A stretch of DNA of 64,000 bases, from NCBI GenBank assembly GCA_039545355.1, contig BCJJ01000004.1, forward strand, positions 620,001-684,000, in the 5' to 3' direction. Below, in pieces: positions 33,356 to 46,289 of the stretch. Position 1 is the first letter of the stretch. The number at the start of each line of letters is the position of its first letter. Origin of the DNA: Trichosporon coremiiforme (Eukaryota > Basidiomycota > Tremellomycetes > Trichosporonales > Trichosporonaceae). A model generated the notes under the pieces. It worked only from the letters and a program-made list of their open reading frames with translations, ran no database searches and was not told where the DNA came from. Both the position numbers and the translations under genes were made by a program.

Positions 33356-35330
33356 TTACGGGCTGATAGTAGCGCGAACGGCGCGGTGGTCGCTCCACCG
33401 TCCCGTCCACCCGAAGCTGTCGCCCTCCTCGATCCAGTTGTCAATGACAGCGTGCTGGGTGCACTTCCATCCTCCGCGTGCATCGTTGCTTCCAACGTCG
33501 GCGCCCATCATGATGAAGTCGATACGGGTCGTTTCCGTCTTCCCTGGCGCAGTGAAGCCCGTCCACGTGACCTTGGAGCCATAAGGGGCGCTCTGTCCGC
33601 CGCGCTTGCCCTTCTGCCGCAGTTGAACATGAGTGTACGTGTCAAGGAACGAGAACGAGTCCTTCCCGTTGGGCAGCGGATTCTGGGACACAATGTTCTT
33701 GTAGCCGTCCTCGTTGTCAGGCGAGTCTGGGGTCAGCACCCTAGCCCCTGGTTCAGGCACTGAGCGGTGATGGGAGGGATGGCCGTAGCGGTTACGGATG
33801 AGCCCGCGAGGTCGTGTTGCGTTCTTACAACAGCGAACAGCACACGACCGTCACACGCGTCCACATGCACCAGTGCGGGCAACGGACAACGCCGTCTCCG
33901 TATCTGGATGGGGTGAAACGCTCGATCGGGGGCCCTGTACAGATCGGTTACACGGTTGCATTTGGTTGGTCCGACGGCTCTTCAGAACGGGCTGCAGAGC
34001 ATCGCCGCACCGAGATCGTGCGTCCACCGCGCCAGTCCCAGATAGCGCGACGTCGAGCTAGCCGAACCCGCACGTAGTCCCCGCTGCATCCGCCAGAATA
34101 GGACCAGCTATTGGCACGTTCTCACACAAGGGCGCACCAGCGCAGACTTCGTCGGCGTCACACGGTAAGAAATGGAACGTTCGACAGTAGGGAAGCACGC
34201 GCGGGTGGTGCTTGTTGCACAGCCACACGTGCGCCGGCGCGTGCAATGGTAACGTTTCAGGTCGTCCTGAAGGGCCGTTGTCTGAAGCTAAGAGGCAAAA
34301 GCCTAATGCGCAGTCGCATTTCGATCGGGCTCCAGTGCACATCCGCGGTGCGCGATTCTGTTTCTCTGGCATGTACTCACTGAAATCACCGAACAGCAGG
34401 ACGGGGCCGTTCTTGGGCGCTCCCTTGGACTCAGACTCGTTCACAAACTCCTTGATGGCCTGGCGGATGAGCAGGCTGGACTGCGCACGTGCTTGCACGC
34501 CTCGGTCGTCGTAGTGAGTGTTGACGACGTGCACGGCACCGTCGCCGTCCTTGAGAGTAAGCAGAGTAGCGATGCGCGTCTGTCCGGCGTCCCAGCCAAT
34601 CGAGCCGGGCTGGTCGGGGTCGTCGCTGAGCCAAATTGACTTGTAGTTCAGTTGCTCGAAGCGAGTGCTAGGCGTCAGCTCCAGCCTTCAGAAGGGCGTC
34701 GTACGCAGCAGATGGCGGGCGCTCCAGTCTTCGCAAAACCGAGATCGGATTGCGTCAGAGGGTAAACTCACTGGTCGTAGAAGATTGGGCTGTACTCGCC
34801 AGCCTCCTTGCCGTCATCGCGACCAACACCAACAAAGTTCCAGTCCTCGCCGAGCAGATCGTTCAGGTCCAGGATCTGGTTGTGCAGCACCTCCTGGAAG
34901 CCAATGATGTCGAGGTCACCAGTGGAGAGAAGGGCATCCACGAGACGGGAGCGGCGCACAGCCCATGGAAACTCGCGGTACGGATCTCCACCGTTGTCGG
35001 GCGGGTTGATCACGCCGGTGTCGGGGATGGGGACGGGGTTGTTGTGGTTGCCATCGTAGCGACTGTGGTGTCAGTGTAACGTTCGAGTCAGTGTAAAGCT
35101 GAATGCAAGAGCGTTCGACGGCCTGTCAATGAGGGGAAGAACGCATGTAACGCTCGCCAAGCCGATGGTCCCGGACGCCAAGGCGCCCCGAGCGTCCTCG
35201 GCCCCGGCGTTGCCACTTACATGTTGACGGTCGCGATGTGGATGGGCTGTGCCGCGGACATGGCAGCAAAGTTGTGGGCACCGGCGAGGGCAAAATGGGA
35301 CACGTTGCCGCCAGAGACAGCAGCAACCAT
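33356..35330 (-). CDS. Endonuclease/exonuclease/phosphatase-fold protein
   Basis: Four exons (35330-35221, 35062-34772, 34667-34381, 33726-33356) give 352 residues in one frame. The spliced protein shows the fold's motifs in order: TVNIRYDGN, the metal-binding Glu94 in IIGFQEVL, HVVNTHYDDRG, LLFGDFNSPD (the Asn codon spans the last intron) and the C-terminal WSDHRAV with catalytic His343. Members hydrolyse phosphodiesters or phosphomonoesters with Mg2+; the substrate cannot be told. The N-terminus (MVAAVSGGNVSHFALAGAHN) is only weakly like a signal peptide. The third intron is 654 nt, the longest in the window. Confidence 0.85.
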
Positions 35331-38300
35331 GATGAGTGACGACAAGAAAGTGACAGGGGCGAGGGGAAGCTTGCAGTTGAGCTCGCTTCAGCGCGGTACT
35401 TATGGCAATGACGTTCCTTCGGATTGCCCCGGTGGAGGTCCAAGATGCGGCTTGCGGGCGGGCTGCGCCGAGCTTGCCCCGCAGCCTGACACCAAAGCAC
35501 GCCCGCAAATGGTTGCGATACACAGCATCGTATCAGGTTGCAGCTATGGTCCACGCAACCAACTACAAACGGCTGCATGCATTGCACCTAGCTGGCAACC
35601 GAGTGCGGGATGCCATCGATCCCGTGCCGGGCTGTACAACCTTCGGAGGCTAGGGACCGCTGTGGCTGCCGCGTGGTCTAGCTCACGTGATATGGGCAAC
35701 TAACCGTAAACGACAATGCAACAAAGAAGTATGTTAGGGATTATGGACGGAGCTTTTGAAGTCCATTGCAATAATGTAACCTCGTTAAACAGGTAATCGA
35801 ATCGTCAACCTTCAGACTTGCTTCTGCTGCATCCTGGGTTATCTGCGTTCTGCCTTCTGCACCGACTCTCGGGTACCGCCTACCGCTTCCGCACCACTTG
35901 GCCATAAACACATGCAAGGACATGCAACGTGGATCCCGGAAACCCGGATACCACACAAGCTCCCGGAGCCCTTGGGCCACGGAGGGTGTCGAGTTGTGTG
36001 CGTCGCAGAGGCGAGCACCAGCCGTCGCGAGGCGCCTGTCTTGCCGGCGGATTTCGCTAGTTGCTCATGTCCAGTGCTGTCGCTGCTGGCTCACGTTTGT
36101 GCGACTTGCTGTATCTGGCGTCTTGAGCACGACCTCCGGTGATCTGCACGTCTCAAAACTCCCAGACACACAAGACCGCCCAGACGGCTGTGCCTCACAC
36201 GGTCAGCTACCTCTCTGCCTGTTCGCACGGTTGTTCAGAGCAGGGAGAGCAACAAGTGTGGGCGGGCGTTTTTGCTAAGGCGAGTGCCAGATGATCCCGG
36301 CCGTGCTCGAGAACACCCCAGGCGCGTCGATCATCAACCTCGCCATTGGCTGTCCCGCACTAACAACAGGACATCCGCTCACCGAACTCTACTCCGTTCT
36401 GGTGTCCCACTTGCCCTGCCAGGCGTGGGTTCAACTTGCGGTGGGTGCGCGTTACCAGATGCCCGCTCGTTTGTGGTGGACGCCGTCCATCTTCCAGGTC
36501 CAGGATGAACGCCGACAAGTAAGGGTGTCGAAGAAAGAACGCGGTGCGGTCGTTTTAGAGTTTCCGGGATCCTTAACACAATGTTACGTTGCGACTCTCG
36601 CTTTCATCCGGGATACGATGAGAGGTTCAGACACAAGGAACCAGTCATCATGAACTGTGCCTTGTGCCCGTTCCCATGGTACGACGACATTCGCTTCTCT
36701 TGGCAAGACATGATGCTGTTCTTGGTCTGAGATCGTGGGAGTTGCAAAGCCTACGATAAATTGTGGATGACACAGGTGGGTTTTCAGGTCCTCAAAATCA
36801 GACGCGTGTGTTCAGAACAACACTTGTTTATCGTTTCAATCTTCAGTTACGAGCACCCCAGATTGCGTTGCTCCACTCCTCTCGGAACCGGCTTCCGGTG
36901 CGGCATCGGGAGATTATGTAAACAGTGAAGAGATTGGAGTTGACATCGGTCTCAGACGGAGAAGGCAAAGGTGTTGCACGGCTTGCGATGCACGGTGCCA
37001 GGTCGGCTAGCCCGGGTAGCCCACTAACTCGCTGCTTCGAAAAGAACGGGCAATCGAAACGAGAAGCTCGACCGAGGCTGTTCTATGCGGTGGCCTGTAC
37101 TGCACTGGACGGTGCGGCTGTGCCACTGCCCATCGTCTTGCAGACGATGCCTTGCTGGCGTCGAGCCAGGCAGTCGATACTGCAATACACCTCGTACAGG
37201 GACAATGGTGGGGCGTGTGGAGTACAGTGAAGAGAATGCTCCTAACGGCTTCTAATCTTGCAAGCTGACGTCTGAATCGCAACAGGTAAACAGGTTGCGA
37301 ACTTGGCCGTGATGTGGCTGCTCGATATCGCCTTCCGGATGGTCCGCAGGCGTCATAAGTCCACAAAGCATTGACACAATGATCAATGATCTGCAGTCAT
37401 CTCGCACGGGCAACAGCGAGCCAAGGCGTTCCTGACTGTTTTCGAAAGGCTTGAAATAACGCAACCGAAGCGGCTTGGTGGGGGCTTATGATGTGTTCAA
37501 GGTATCAACAGTCCATCCGACGTGACATTGCTAGGAATGGGACGCAGGATACATTAAGCCTTCTGCGTTTCCGTTAACCAGCTGGGCTCCAACCCTTCTA
37601 GAAGCACAGGATTAGTTACCCCCGTGATATCGAACAAGTTCGCATCCAAGCAGTGCAAGCAGTGCTGTCTTTGACCCCATTTGATCGCTTTCTCCAGACC
37701 GAGCGGCCAGCGGCCAGGATGTATCAGAGCACCGGCCATCCATTTCAGCATCTGCCTCGTCTCATGGCCTGCTACCCGCAAACCGCAACGGCTGTCCGTA
37801 TGCCCGCTCCGCTGAATGGCCAGCGCCTTCCTCCATCTCGTACCGAAGCACGCGGTGCCGGAGTCCGCTCCATCCTGTTCTGAATCGGGGGCTGCGACTG
37901 ATCCATGATCTAGCGGACGCAACGCCGGTACGCCGAGCCTGGATCCTGTTTAGGGGTCATTAGTCGCCGGGGCTTGCTTTGTTAACAAACGGCCGAAGGT
38001 AGGTTGGCTGACGATGGGTCGGTATCCGGCGAGGGTTCGGTGCTACAGAGGTCTCGACAGCTCAGTGCATGGATGGACGGATTTACCTAGTGTCCTAGGG
38101 AGTAGGCGCTAGGGCTGGCGGGGTGCGCCAGGGTGAATGGGATCCACACATGACCCCAGAATGCACAGTCAATACCAAGCGTCCTTGCCGTGGTCCAGAC
38201 TTGGAGTGGTTAACTTTGCCTCGCATGCCTCGAGGGACGCATGGATTTGCGAGCGTGCTCTCGTCAGCACGCCAAAAGTTAGGGTTCCGTCCAAGAGACA

Positions 38301-39043
38301 GGAACGCCAGGGACTACCGGACGGACAGACGCGCGAGTGTTCCTTGTTCGGGAAAGGGATGTCCCCTCGAGTCAGGGTAAGAGATCCTGTGCCCAGGGTC
38401 GGGGTGCCATTCTGTATATTCTGTGCAGATTCTCCTTTGTTCCGTGACTCTCATGAACCCGAGACGCACTAAGGCTTCATCTCCCGTAGCGCGAGTGCAG
38501 AACGGCTCAAGAATAGCACACTGGCGCAGCTGGGCATTTTCGGCACCGGGCCACTGGCGCTCCTCCTTCCCTGATCACCGCACACTCAGGCTTCTCAGAG
38601 CGCGTACGTGTTTATACTCAGCACCCTCGGAATCAGTTTGCCTTAACGCCCTATTAAACGCCAACGGGTCGCTCTTTCTCTCTCCTACTGCACAAACCCC
38701 CTCATTCTTCGTTCTCCTTCGACCTCTTAGGCCTCTCGTTCCTCTCCTCACCTTCCTTATCGCCCGACTTTACCCACCCACCCTCCTTAGGTACAGCACC
38801 CGACTCTTTCGCCGTCCCCCTTTGATCGCTATCGCTCCGACAGTATATATAAAGGCTGACTTCACTCGTAAGTTGTCTTCCTCCAACCCTCAACCCGACA
38901 AACCTCTTTCTTCTCCTCCTTCCTTGTACCGAAAAGAGCTCGAAGCTCGCACATTCTCTTCCAACACCCACAGTCTTTTCGCAGGTTCGAAACACACTCG
39001 CTTTACAGCAACTCAATATCACAAAACCAACAAATCGATCAAC
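35331..39043. other. Gene-poor region, about 3.7 kb
   Basis: Between two divergent genes. The largest plus-strand frame (36291-36653, 120 codons) has no recognisable domain. The segment 38550-39043 is the promoter and leader of the double-psi beta-barrel gene, strongly C/T-rich. A possible 5' UTR intron runs from a GTAAGT near 38870 to TTCGCAG near 38983. Confidence 0.45.
38844..38853 (+). promoter_or_regulatory. TATA box of the double-psi beta-barrel gene
   Basis: TATATATAAA sits about 190 bases before the start codon, followed by a pyrimidine-rich leader. It is the clearest TATA element in the window and fits a strongly or conditionally expressed secreted protein. Confidence 0.7.
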
Positions 39044-39976
39044 ATGTTCGCTTCTCTTCTCACCGCCGCCCTCGCCGCTTCGTCGGTCGCTGCCGCTCCC
39101 CTTCAGGCTCGTGCCTACAACAACCCCGAGAGCTCGCACCTTGAGAACTACGACGTGTACCACGCCCGCTACCTCGCCCTTGGGTGCTCCCAGAAGCACA
39201 GCGACCCGGCCTTCTTCGACGCGTGCTGCCACCCTCTGCACGCCGACCAGTCCGCCGAGGAGCTCTACACCAAGAACAACGGCATGTGCCGCCCTCAGAA
39301 TGGCTCCGTGGAGGCTGCCTCCAGCTCCATCAGCTCCGCTGCCGCCCAGAAGACGTCCCCCGTCCCCTCGGCTGCCTCGGCCTCCGCCCCCGCTGCCACC
39401 TCTGACTCAGTGCAGCCTGGCGACGACGCTGGCGCTCAGTACTTTGACGCCGGCGCTTCGTCGTCCGCCGCTCCCTCGTCCACCTCGACTGAGGCCCCCA
39501 AGCCTTCCCCCACCGAGGAGCAGAAGCAGGACGACAACAAGGGCCAGCAGGGCGGCGAGACCCGCACCGGCATCGCCACCCACTTCACCCCCTGGGACGG
39601 CACGGACAAGGCTATGGGTGGCTCGACGATGGACGACCCCAACTGCGGCGCCGACTATACGTGGGACAAGTACGGCGGCCTCCAGGGCAACTGGGTTGCT
39701 TTGGAGACTGGTCTGTACAGGTCGGCTGGCGTCTCGTCCGAGGGCGTCAGCAAGTACTGCGGCAAGAAGGTCAGGATCACCTCCAAGAAGACCGGCGCCA
39801 CCGTCGAGGCTACTATCCTTGACTCTTGCCCTTCGTGCAACGACGATAAGCACATCGACGTCTCGCCCAACGTCTTCAACCAGCTTCAGGACGTTGTCTC
39901 GATTCCCTTCAACAGCGACGAGCAGCCCGACAACGACCCCGGAGAGCTCGAGGTCGAGTGGCAGATCCTCGGTTAA
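39044..39976 (+). CDS. Secreted double-psi beta-barrel (expansin/RlpA-like) protein
   Basis: One intronless exon encodes 310 residues. A signal peptide is clear (MFASLLTAALAASSVAAAPL, cleavage near residue 18-20). A small Cys-containing region follows (ALGCSQKH and DACCHPLH), then about 90 residues rich in Ser, Ala, Pro and Thr that are likely O-glycosylated. The C-terminal third, from about residue 178, is a double-psi beta-barrel: TRTGIATHFTPW, DPNCGADY, YCGKKVRITSKKTGATVEAT, ILDSCPSCNDDKHIDVSP and VEWQI. The GIATHF start, the DSCPSC turn and the HIDVSP strand are typical of fungal expansin-like and barwin-like secreted proteins, which bind or loosen cell-wall polymers. Which polymer is not shown. 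Confidence 0.92.
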   Translation: MFASLLTAALAASSVAAAPLQARAYNNPESSHLENYDVYHARYLALGCSQKHSDPAFFDACCHPLHADQSAEELYTKNNGMCRPQNGSVEAASSSISSAAAQKTSPVPSAASASAPAATSDSVQPGDDAGAQYFDAGASSSAAPSSTSTEAPKPSPTEEQKQDDNKGQQGGETRTGIATHFTPWDGTDKAMGGSTMDDPNCGADYTWDKYGGLQGNWVALETGLYRSAGVSSEGVSKYCGKKVRITSKKTGATVEATILDSCPSCNDDKHIDVSPNVFNQLQDVVSIPFNSDEQPDNDPGELEVEWQILG

Positions 39977-42900
39977 GCCAATCACCGCCTTATCATCAAT
40001 TCCTTGTTACTTGGGTTTTAGCACGTTCTCGCATCACAACCATTGCTTCGAATCAGTCTCCTCTCTTTTGGCTGGATCCACCAGATTGTAGACTAGTTGT
40101 AAGGCATTAGTTACTTGAGCAGTGGCTGGCTGCTGCAGCGGCGAGTTCTATGCACTGGGACTGGATCCCAAATGTTATAACACATTAGATCACTTCGCCG
40201 CTACACTGACTGACTGCTGGGATGAGAAGGTGGATTACTTGGCGGTTCGACATCGACGCCGAAATGCTCCAAGACCTGGTCCAGGGGCCCGCACAGACGG
40301 TTGACGTGGTTCACAAGATCTCGATTGTGTCGATCTTCTGCGATGTAACGCACATGCTATTGACGGGAACGCGATGTCTTTTGGGCGCTGAGTACGCGAT
40401 GTACCCATACCTGCGATCGCCTACAATGTAGTCTGCTAGATGGCTTTCGCTAATCAGGACATGCATCGTAAGCGGCAGTACGCCTACAGCAGCGCCCATC
40501 TATTCTCGGGGCCGTAAGTGGCCTCAGCAAACGCCATCATGGGTGCGTCAGATCGACGCCTTCGATGGCGTTTTCTGGGCGTAGGCCTCGTCGCCTAAGG
40601 CTGGCTGAGCACCTGAGTCTGGCTGCTGTGTACGCTGGCTGAGTCTGGCTGCATGGCTGGAGGCGTCTGGTGCGGCGTCACGGCTGGCTGGGCGTATGTC
40701 ATGGGCTACAGCCTACGCGGTCATTAAGCTGCAGATCGCGAGGCCGCTGAGTCGCAAGTCTACGCATCGGATGCATTTGCTCGAATCAGCGCACGACGTG
40801 TGCTGTGCCAAAGCACTGCATGCTGGGTGTGCGTGTGCACAGGTGCGGCGACAATTACTGACCGCGTCGGCACTCTGTATGCCATGATGACTAACGCGGC
40901 CGCATCGTCTGCGTGCTTGGGGACCAAGGGTGTGTGTCCGGAGCAGAGGACGCGCACCCTGTTTGCCCTCTGTGCCCATCTGCGCGCAACCTTCCGGGTG
41001 CGCGCATGGGATGTCCGGCACGGGTGTGTTCTGGCAGCTTTTCGCGTTCACCCTTCCGGCCCCCTGGTCTCTGGATCTCTGGCCTGATGCCCCTACGGCG
41101 CTTGCACCGGCTTCGCTCGGCATGCACGGCCAGCCCTCCCTTACAGGTGCTGTTGCCACCCCTGCTCGGTGGTGTGGGACGGGGGAGACGCCTGAGGATC
41201 TGAGGACCCACGACGGGCACAGGTGAGAGTCGAGGCACAGAGGCACGGAGGCACAAAAGGAGGAACAGAGGCACCGCGTACCCTCTTGTGCCAAATCCCG
41301 GTACAGCCTCGACCCGTATCGACGCTGATTGAGCGACAGCCGCCGTGCCTTTGTCGGACATGCAAGCGCTCTGGATGCTGAGGCGCTCGAGGGAGAGACC
41401 ACGCGTGGAGCGTGCATGCAGGGTGTGGAAAGCCCGGGCCTCAAAAAAGATGGTATACGTACAGACAACACTCTTTTCAGAATCGGGCACTGACCCCCTC
41501 GAGCCATCGCTTGCTAATCCAATTAGAAAAGTCAGTCAGCGGGGCCCAGGCCCGGATCGCCCTCACTAGCGCCAAAGACTGGCGTCGCCCGCATGGCTGG
41601 TGGAGCGGGGCGAATCAAGGACGACCTTTTTAAGCTTCTAGCGCTGCCCAGGATTAACCACCGGATTACGCTAGCGATTCCGCCAGCCGTGAGGGAGAAG
41701 GAATTAGCATATCCTCGCTATCGCTCGCCCTCAAGCTAACGGATGGAATGGGTGGCTGGCGGGGGCAAATTCCCGGGATGTCTGCGAGATTGTTGCACAA
41801 TCCCTGTAGAAGCCACGTGTCGATTAAACTTGAGAGTTCCTGTCGTACGCCAGAGGCGGAGTACGAGGCACTGGAAGGCACCCAGAGGCACGTTGACGCC
41901 AGACTCCAGCGACAGCCCGGCGTCCCAGCAATGCTCGATCCCGTCATCTGTCTGACCTTTCGGGGTACCCGGTCCCAGGTACGCAGATGCTGGCATGCTG
42001 GCCGCATTATTCCCAGCCTAACAAGCTCCTTCAATTGGCACTCCAATTACATGCAGAAAAAGTTCGGGGTAGTCCTAATCGGCCCGCTCGGGGTGAACAT
42101 CTGCCGACTGCCCGAAAGACACGTCGGGCGAGCAGCTGAGCTGAGCCCCGCACCCGTGAGAGTGTCTGCTGAATTCACCGGCAGCCACAATCCATGGCGA
42201 AGAATCAACGGATCCACGATGGTGCTTGCCTTCCAGATTCCGCTTAGACCAGAAGGAGTGCAGGGACATTGGGAGTGGGGGTGTATTTAGGTATGGCGCC
42301 TTATCCTTCCATGCAGCGGCCCACGACGACCGGGGCCCTCGCTTCAATGTACCCGTGCTCGTGGGCACATCGTAGCGTGCCGGGGACCCAGCCGCCGCTC
42401 GCTCTTAGCGCTCTTCGGTGTCCGCCGACCGCGTTGGAATCGGCGACTGGAACCGCCGACGGCGCAACGGCAAATCCTGGACTGAACACCGCAGACGTAC
42501 AAGGCCCGGCCACGCCAGCCGTCAGTCGCCGGCGGCGCCGCAGCAGCAACGGCTTGGCGTTCCCCGGTCGGGGACCTCTTGGCTTGCTGCGCTCTTAGGG
42601 CTGAGTGCCCGTGGCGATCCACAACGTCCGCAAATCTTACTCCATCGTTCTGATAGACCTTGGACTGAGGCTGCTCTGTGGAAATACAAACAAGCTTGCG
42701 AAGGCACCCTGTCTAAGACCTGGTTCCTCCTGCTACGAGACGACGTGAGGACTGAAGCGTGCGGGGTACAACCCCCCACCCCCGCCCGCTTCCTATCTCG
42801 TTGCTGCTCGGGACAGACTAGCTCTTGATGCCCGCTCCATGCTTCTTCGTGCCTTCGATCAGGACTAATAACATCTCCATGGCTATGCGTCTACTCCCAG

Positions 42901-43884
42901 TGGCCACAGGTGTCACCCGGATTTTGACTAATTTAGCTCGGGCTGTCGTTATTTGCTTGACGAAGGAGGTCCAAGGAGGCAATACGCAGCTCCCAGCTAG
43001 CAACAACATTGGGTACATACTCCCATGGAGCAGCTAGATCGCTACATAGAACGCCAAGTTCGGTTGTAAGTGGTCCAGGATAGCGCGGAGAATGAACAAG
43101 GGGCACCTTAGTTTTTAATGTTCCAGGTGCCTTGGCGTTGGCGGATCCTGCCAGAATTAGTTGTCACCCCGAAAAGTTTGTCGAGGGGTCATCTCACTGC
43201 AGTGTGAGTACCCAAGCACCTCAGTCCCCGCCGGGCGCTTGGACACGGCCGAGAATAGATGAGGTGCATGAAGCCAAGACTCCTTCGTACGAGTTCCATG
43301 AGTCGGCAGCATCCATGGAGTGCGTGGCCGGCCTTCAGCTGGTCACTTGAGGTTACCGTAGTCCTGGCTGTTGTATCGCGGAGCCCAAATTGTTAGTCAT
43401 TACCGCTCATCAAGAGGCATGACCGCCCGTCTGACGCACGAAACTCGCAGCCGATACACAGCATTCCCCCTGCGTTCGTTCCTCTCGCTACTGTGCACAC
43501 ACAAGCCCGCGGCACTGCTCGTCTGACCGGACTTCGCACACCGACTGGTGACCGAGACTATGACGGCTGGCCGCACCGCAGCGGTGTAGCCCCGCCAAGC
43601 CAGCATTGGCTGCAGAATTTATGCAAGTCACGTGAAGGGACACGCGAGGCTTGTGTGGCATTTACGTGTTTCTTATCACGTGCAGTAGGTTACGTCACAT
43701 CGACAGTTTCACAACAATCGCAAGTTCAATATCTCGGGTTTGTTCCTGCACAATGCTATCGCTCACACGTCTTGGCTGCCCTCGCAGTGCACTGACGCAA
43801 ACTCGCAGAATGTGCGTGCTCCTCCACCTTCCGACCAACGGCTACGGTTTCCGTCCGTCGCAAACCATTCTCGTAGATGAGTGA
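39977..43884. other. Gene-poor region, about 3.9 kb
   Basis: No gene is supported between the barrel gene and RNase H1. Frames are short and unrelated to known families. A patch rich in GGCTG repeats is listed separately. The last 400 bases should contain the RNase H1 promoter. Confidence 0.45.
40598..40693 (+). repeat. Degenerate GGCTG-rich repeat patch
   Basis: About ten copies of GGCTG or GCTGGCTG fall within roughly 100 bases, including a repeated GAGTCTGGCTGC. The units are irregular, so this is a decayed simple repeat rather than a clean array. Confidence 0.7.
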
Positions 43885-45186
43885 ATGAAGTACGAAAACA
43901 CGGGAGGGGAGGAAGGTGTTCAGCGACAATGCCCAAAGTCACGAGCTGACTTCTAGGCCTAAAGCTAAGAAGGGCTACTACGCAGTTGCGAAGGGTCGTG
44001 CTCCGGGAATTTATGCAACATGGGCTGAGTGTGAGGCGCAGGTGAAGGGCTTTCCAGCGTGCGTGGACCGAGACGCTCCGTTTTAACGACAGTGCCAAGT
44101 TTAAGAAATTCCCGACCGAGGCAGAGGCCAAGGCGTTCGTTACCGGCGGGACACCTCCGACTCGTATCCCAGACAACGCGTATGTCGCTGCTTCCTCTGG
44201 CTCTGCAAATCGCGGAGCGCTCACGAACGGCAGCGCTATGGGCCAGGGCGCGAGCCGAGGGGCGACGCCGAATGTGACGACTGGCGCGGTACGCTCCATC
44301 CCGAAGGGCTCGCCTCATCCGCTGGAAGCAGATGGATTCACCGTCGTTAACGGGCACCTCATCGTTTACACGGACGGGTCGTCGCTTGCAAACGGCACCA
44401 AGGGGGCGGCAGCGGGCGCGGGCGTCTTCTTCGGCCACGCCGGCAAGGCGAGGGACATGAACGTCGCGGAGCGGGTCGGGGGAAGCATGCAGACGAACAA
44501 CAGGGGCGAACTTCTCGTGAGTGCTCCATTTACGCTTTCGTTCCACGCCCTTCTGCTGAGGAGAGAGAAGGGGGAGGGAGCGAGGTCAGACTTGCATGTG
44601 CTTGGGACAGCAGGCGGCTAACAACGCAGAGCATCATCATCGCGCTCGAGAAAGACCCCTATCCCGACATGTCGATTGAGATCCGCACCGATTCGCAGTA
44701 TTCGATCCAGTGTGAGTGCATCCCTGCTCTGACTTTACTGTGTCGCCCTACCCTTACTAGGTGGGAACATGCTGTTCAATTTCCAACCAACGTGTATAGC
44801 CTGTGTGTTCGCCAAACTGACATCCAGGCATCACCAAATGGGCGCCAGGCTGGATCGCGCGCGGGTGGAAGACGGCATCGGGCCAGCCGGTCAAGAACGT
44901 TGACATGATCCGATACTTGCTGCACCTTGTCTCCGGCCGCAAGGCGCCCGTACGCCTGTCCTACGTCCGGGGGCACATAGGCGAGGCGGGCAATGAGGCA
45001 GCGGATCATCTGGCGCGCACGGGGGCTGCACGCCCCCTGCCGCCCAAAGAGAGGAGTTATGAAGTGAAGGAAAAAGTAGAGGAAAGCGCCGAGGACATTG
45101 GAGCCAGCGTCGAGGTCGACGAAAGCTGCCTAATGTCTGAGGAAGAACTGAAGGAGCTCGAACGTGAGCTGGCGGAAGACTCGTAG
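43885..45186 (+). CDS. RNH1: Ribonuclease H1
   Basis: Five exons (43885-43889, 43957-44058, 44093-44516, 44630-44711, 44828-45186) give 323 residues. The first exon is only 5 nt (ATG AA) and gives MKPKAKKGYYAVAKG; the second intron is only 34 nt. The N-terminal hybrid-binding domain shows YYAVAKGRAPGIYATWAECE and FKKFPTEAEAKAFV. A Ser/Gly/Thr-rich linker leads to the RNase H domain with the four catalytic acids: Asp129 (YTDGSS), Glu175 (NNRGELL), Asp198 (RTDSQYS) and Asp264 (NEAADHLA). The RGHIGEAGNE loop is also conserved. The enzyme cuts RNA in RNA-DNA hybrids in the nucleus and sometimes mitochondria. An acidic tail of about 45 residues follows the catalytic domain. Confidence 0.92.
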
Positions 45187-46289
45187 ACTGTAAATCAGCT
45201 GTGTATGTACTTACCCTCCTGCACACGATCAACCAGCTGGGGTGGCGCGCTCAGCCCCTTTTCACCCCTGTCGAACAACGCCGCACACAATACTCGACCG
45301 ATTGCTCGAACACGTCCGCCAAGAGCAATGGCACGCACATCGCCACAGACACTCCCCAAGTTCGTACAACTCATGGGTCACAGTAGCCCGCTTCTCATGC
45401 AATGCAACCCCCCATCTCGTGACGGAGGCCTAGTGGTCTAGACTCAGACACCGACGCTAGAACGCTCTCGACCGCAGCGTTTGCTGCAGGTCGATTTGGA
45501 TAAATTGATTAGGGGCAGTCAGGCGACCAAAAAAGTTGAGCCGCTCTCAGCATGGATTGGAGGACTACCTGACTGGAGCGGAGGGCTAGCAAGAGAGTGA
45601 CTGATCGCAGAAGGCTAGTAGTGCGGAGATGAGTTCTCGAATCACGTGCAGTTCCCAAGTTGTTGGGGGTAGCCTGAGAGAACAGGTGTGTCACGGCTTC
45701 ATCCCTCCAAGGCACAGAGCTCACAGGCGGAAGCCATCCGAACTCCTGGGCGACGGCCATGATTAATGACCGTCGAATCGCTAAGTTCATCCAGAGACCA
45801 TGATTCACAGGAAGGAACATTTCATGCAGGATCAAGCATCGTTTGCCCGTAATCAAAGATTGTGATGCTAAATGCGGTACCGATTACGGGAGAATTGCTG
45901 TTTTCCCCCCTCTTCCGCCACTCTCTCTGTCATCCTCCCAAGACGCTCTCCAGGTAGGAAGAGGCAGGGAACCTGTACCATACGAGAAACTTGCCCGAGA
46001 AGGATCAGCCCCGTTCGTTTCAGATTCATACGGAGCCAGGTACTGTAGACGGGTCATGTTGGGCGCCCAGTCTCTCCAAGCGGCCAGATTGCTAGCGAAG
46101 CTCCGCGTTAAGGTTACGTCTACAGGACTGGTTGCGTGCCTTATAATCTGACGTTTCCGCTACACGCGCAACGCCCGTTCCATGCACAATTCAAGCGAGA
46201 ATCTCGCCTCACCTCCCCCGTCCTAACAGCATCGCCCCCAGAATGAGCATTTTGATTTCCTATCAGCACATTCACTCAACATTATCACA
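45187..46289. other. Intergenic region, about 1.1 kb
   Basis: Between two plus-strand genes. No frame is convincing. A C/T-rich stretch at 45905-45940 may belong to the promoter of the next gene. Confidence 0.45.

Noticed and set aside
36291..36653. 120-codon plus-strand frame
   Set aside because: No domain or splice partners; isolated in noncoding sequence.
38423..39043. Upstream in-frame extension of the double-psi beta-barrel gene
   Set aside because: The frame is open, but it would bury the clear signal peptide at 39044 and spans the TATA box and pyrimidine-rich leader.
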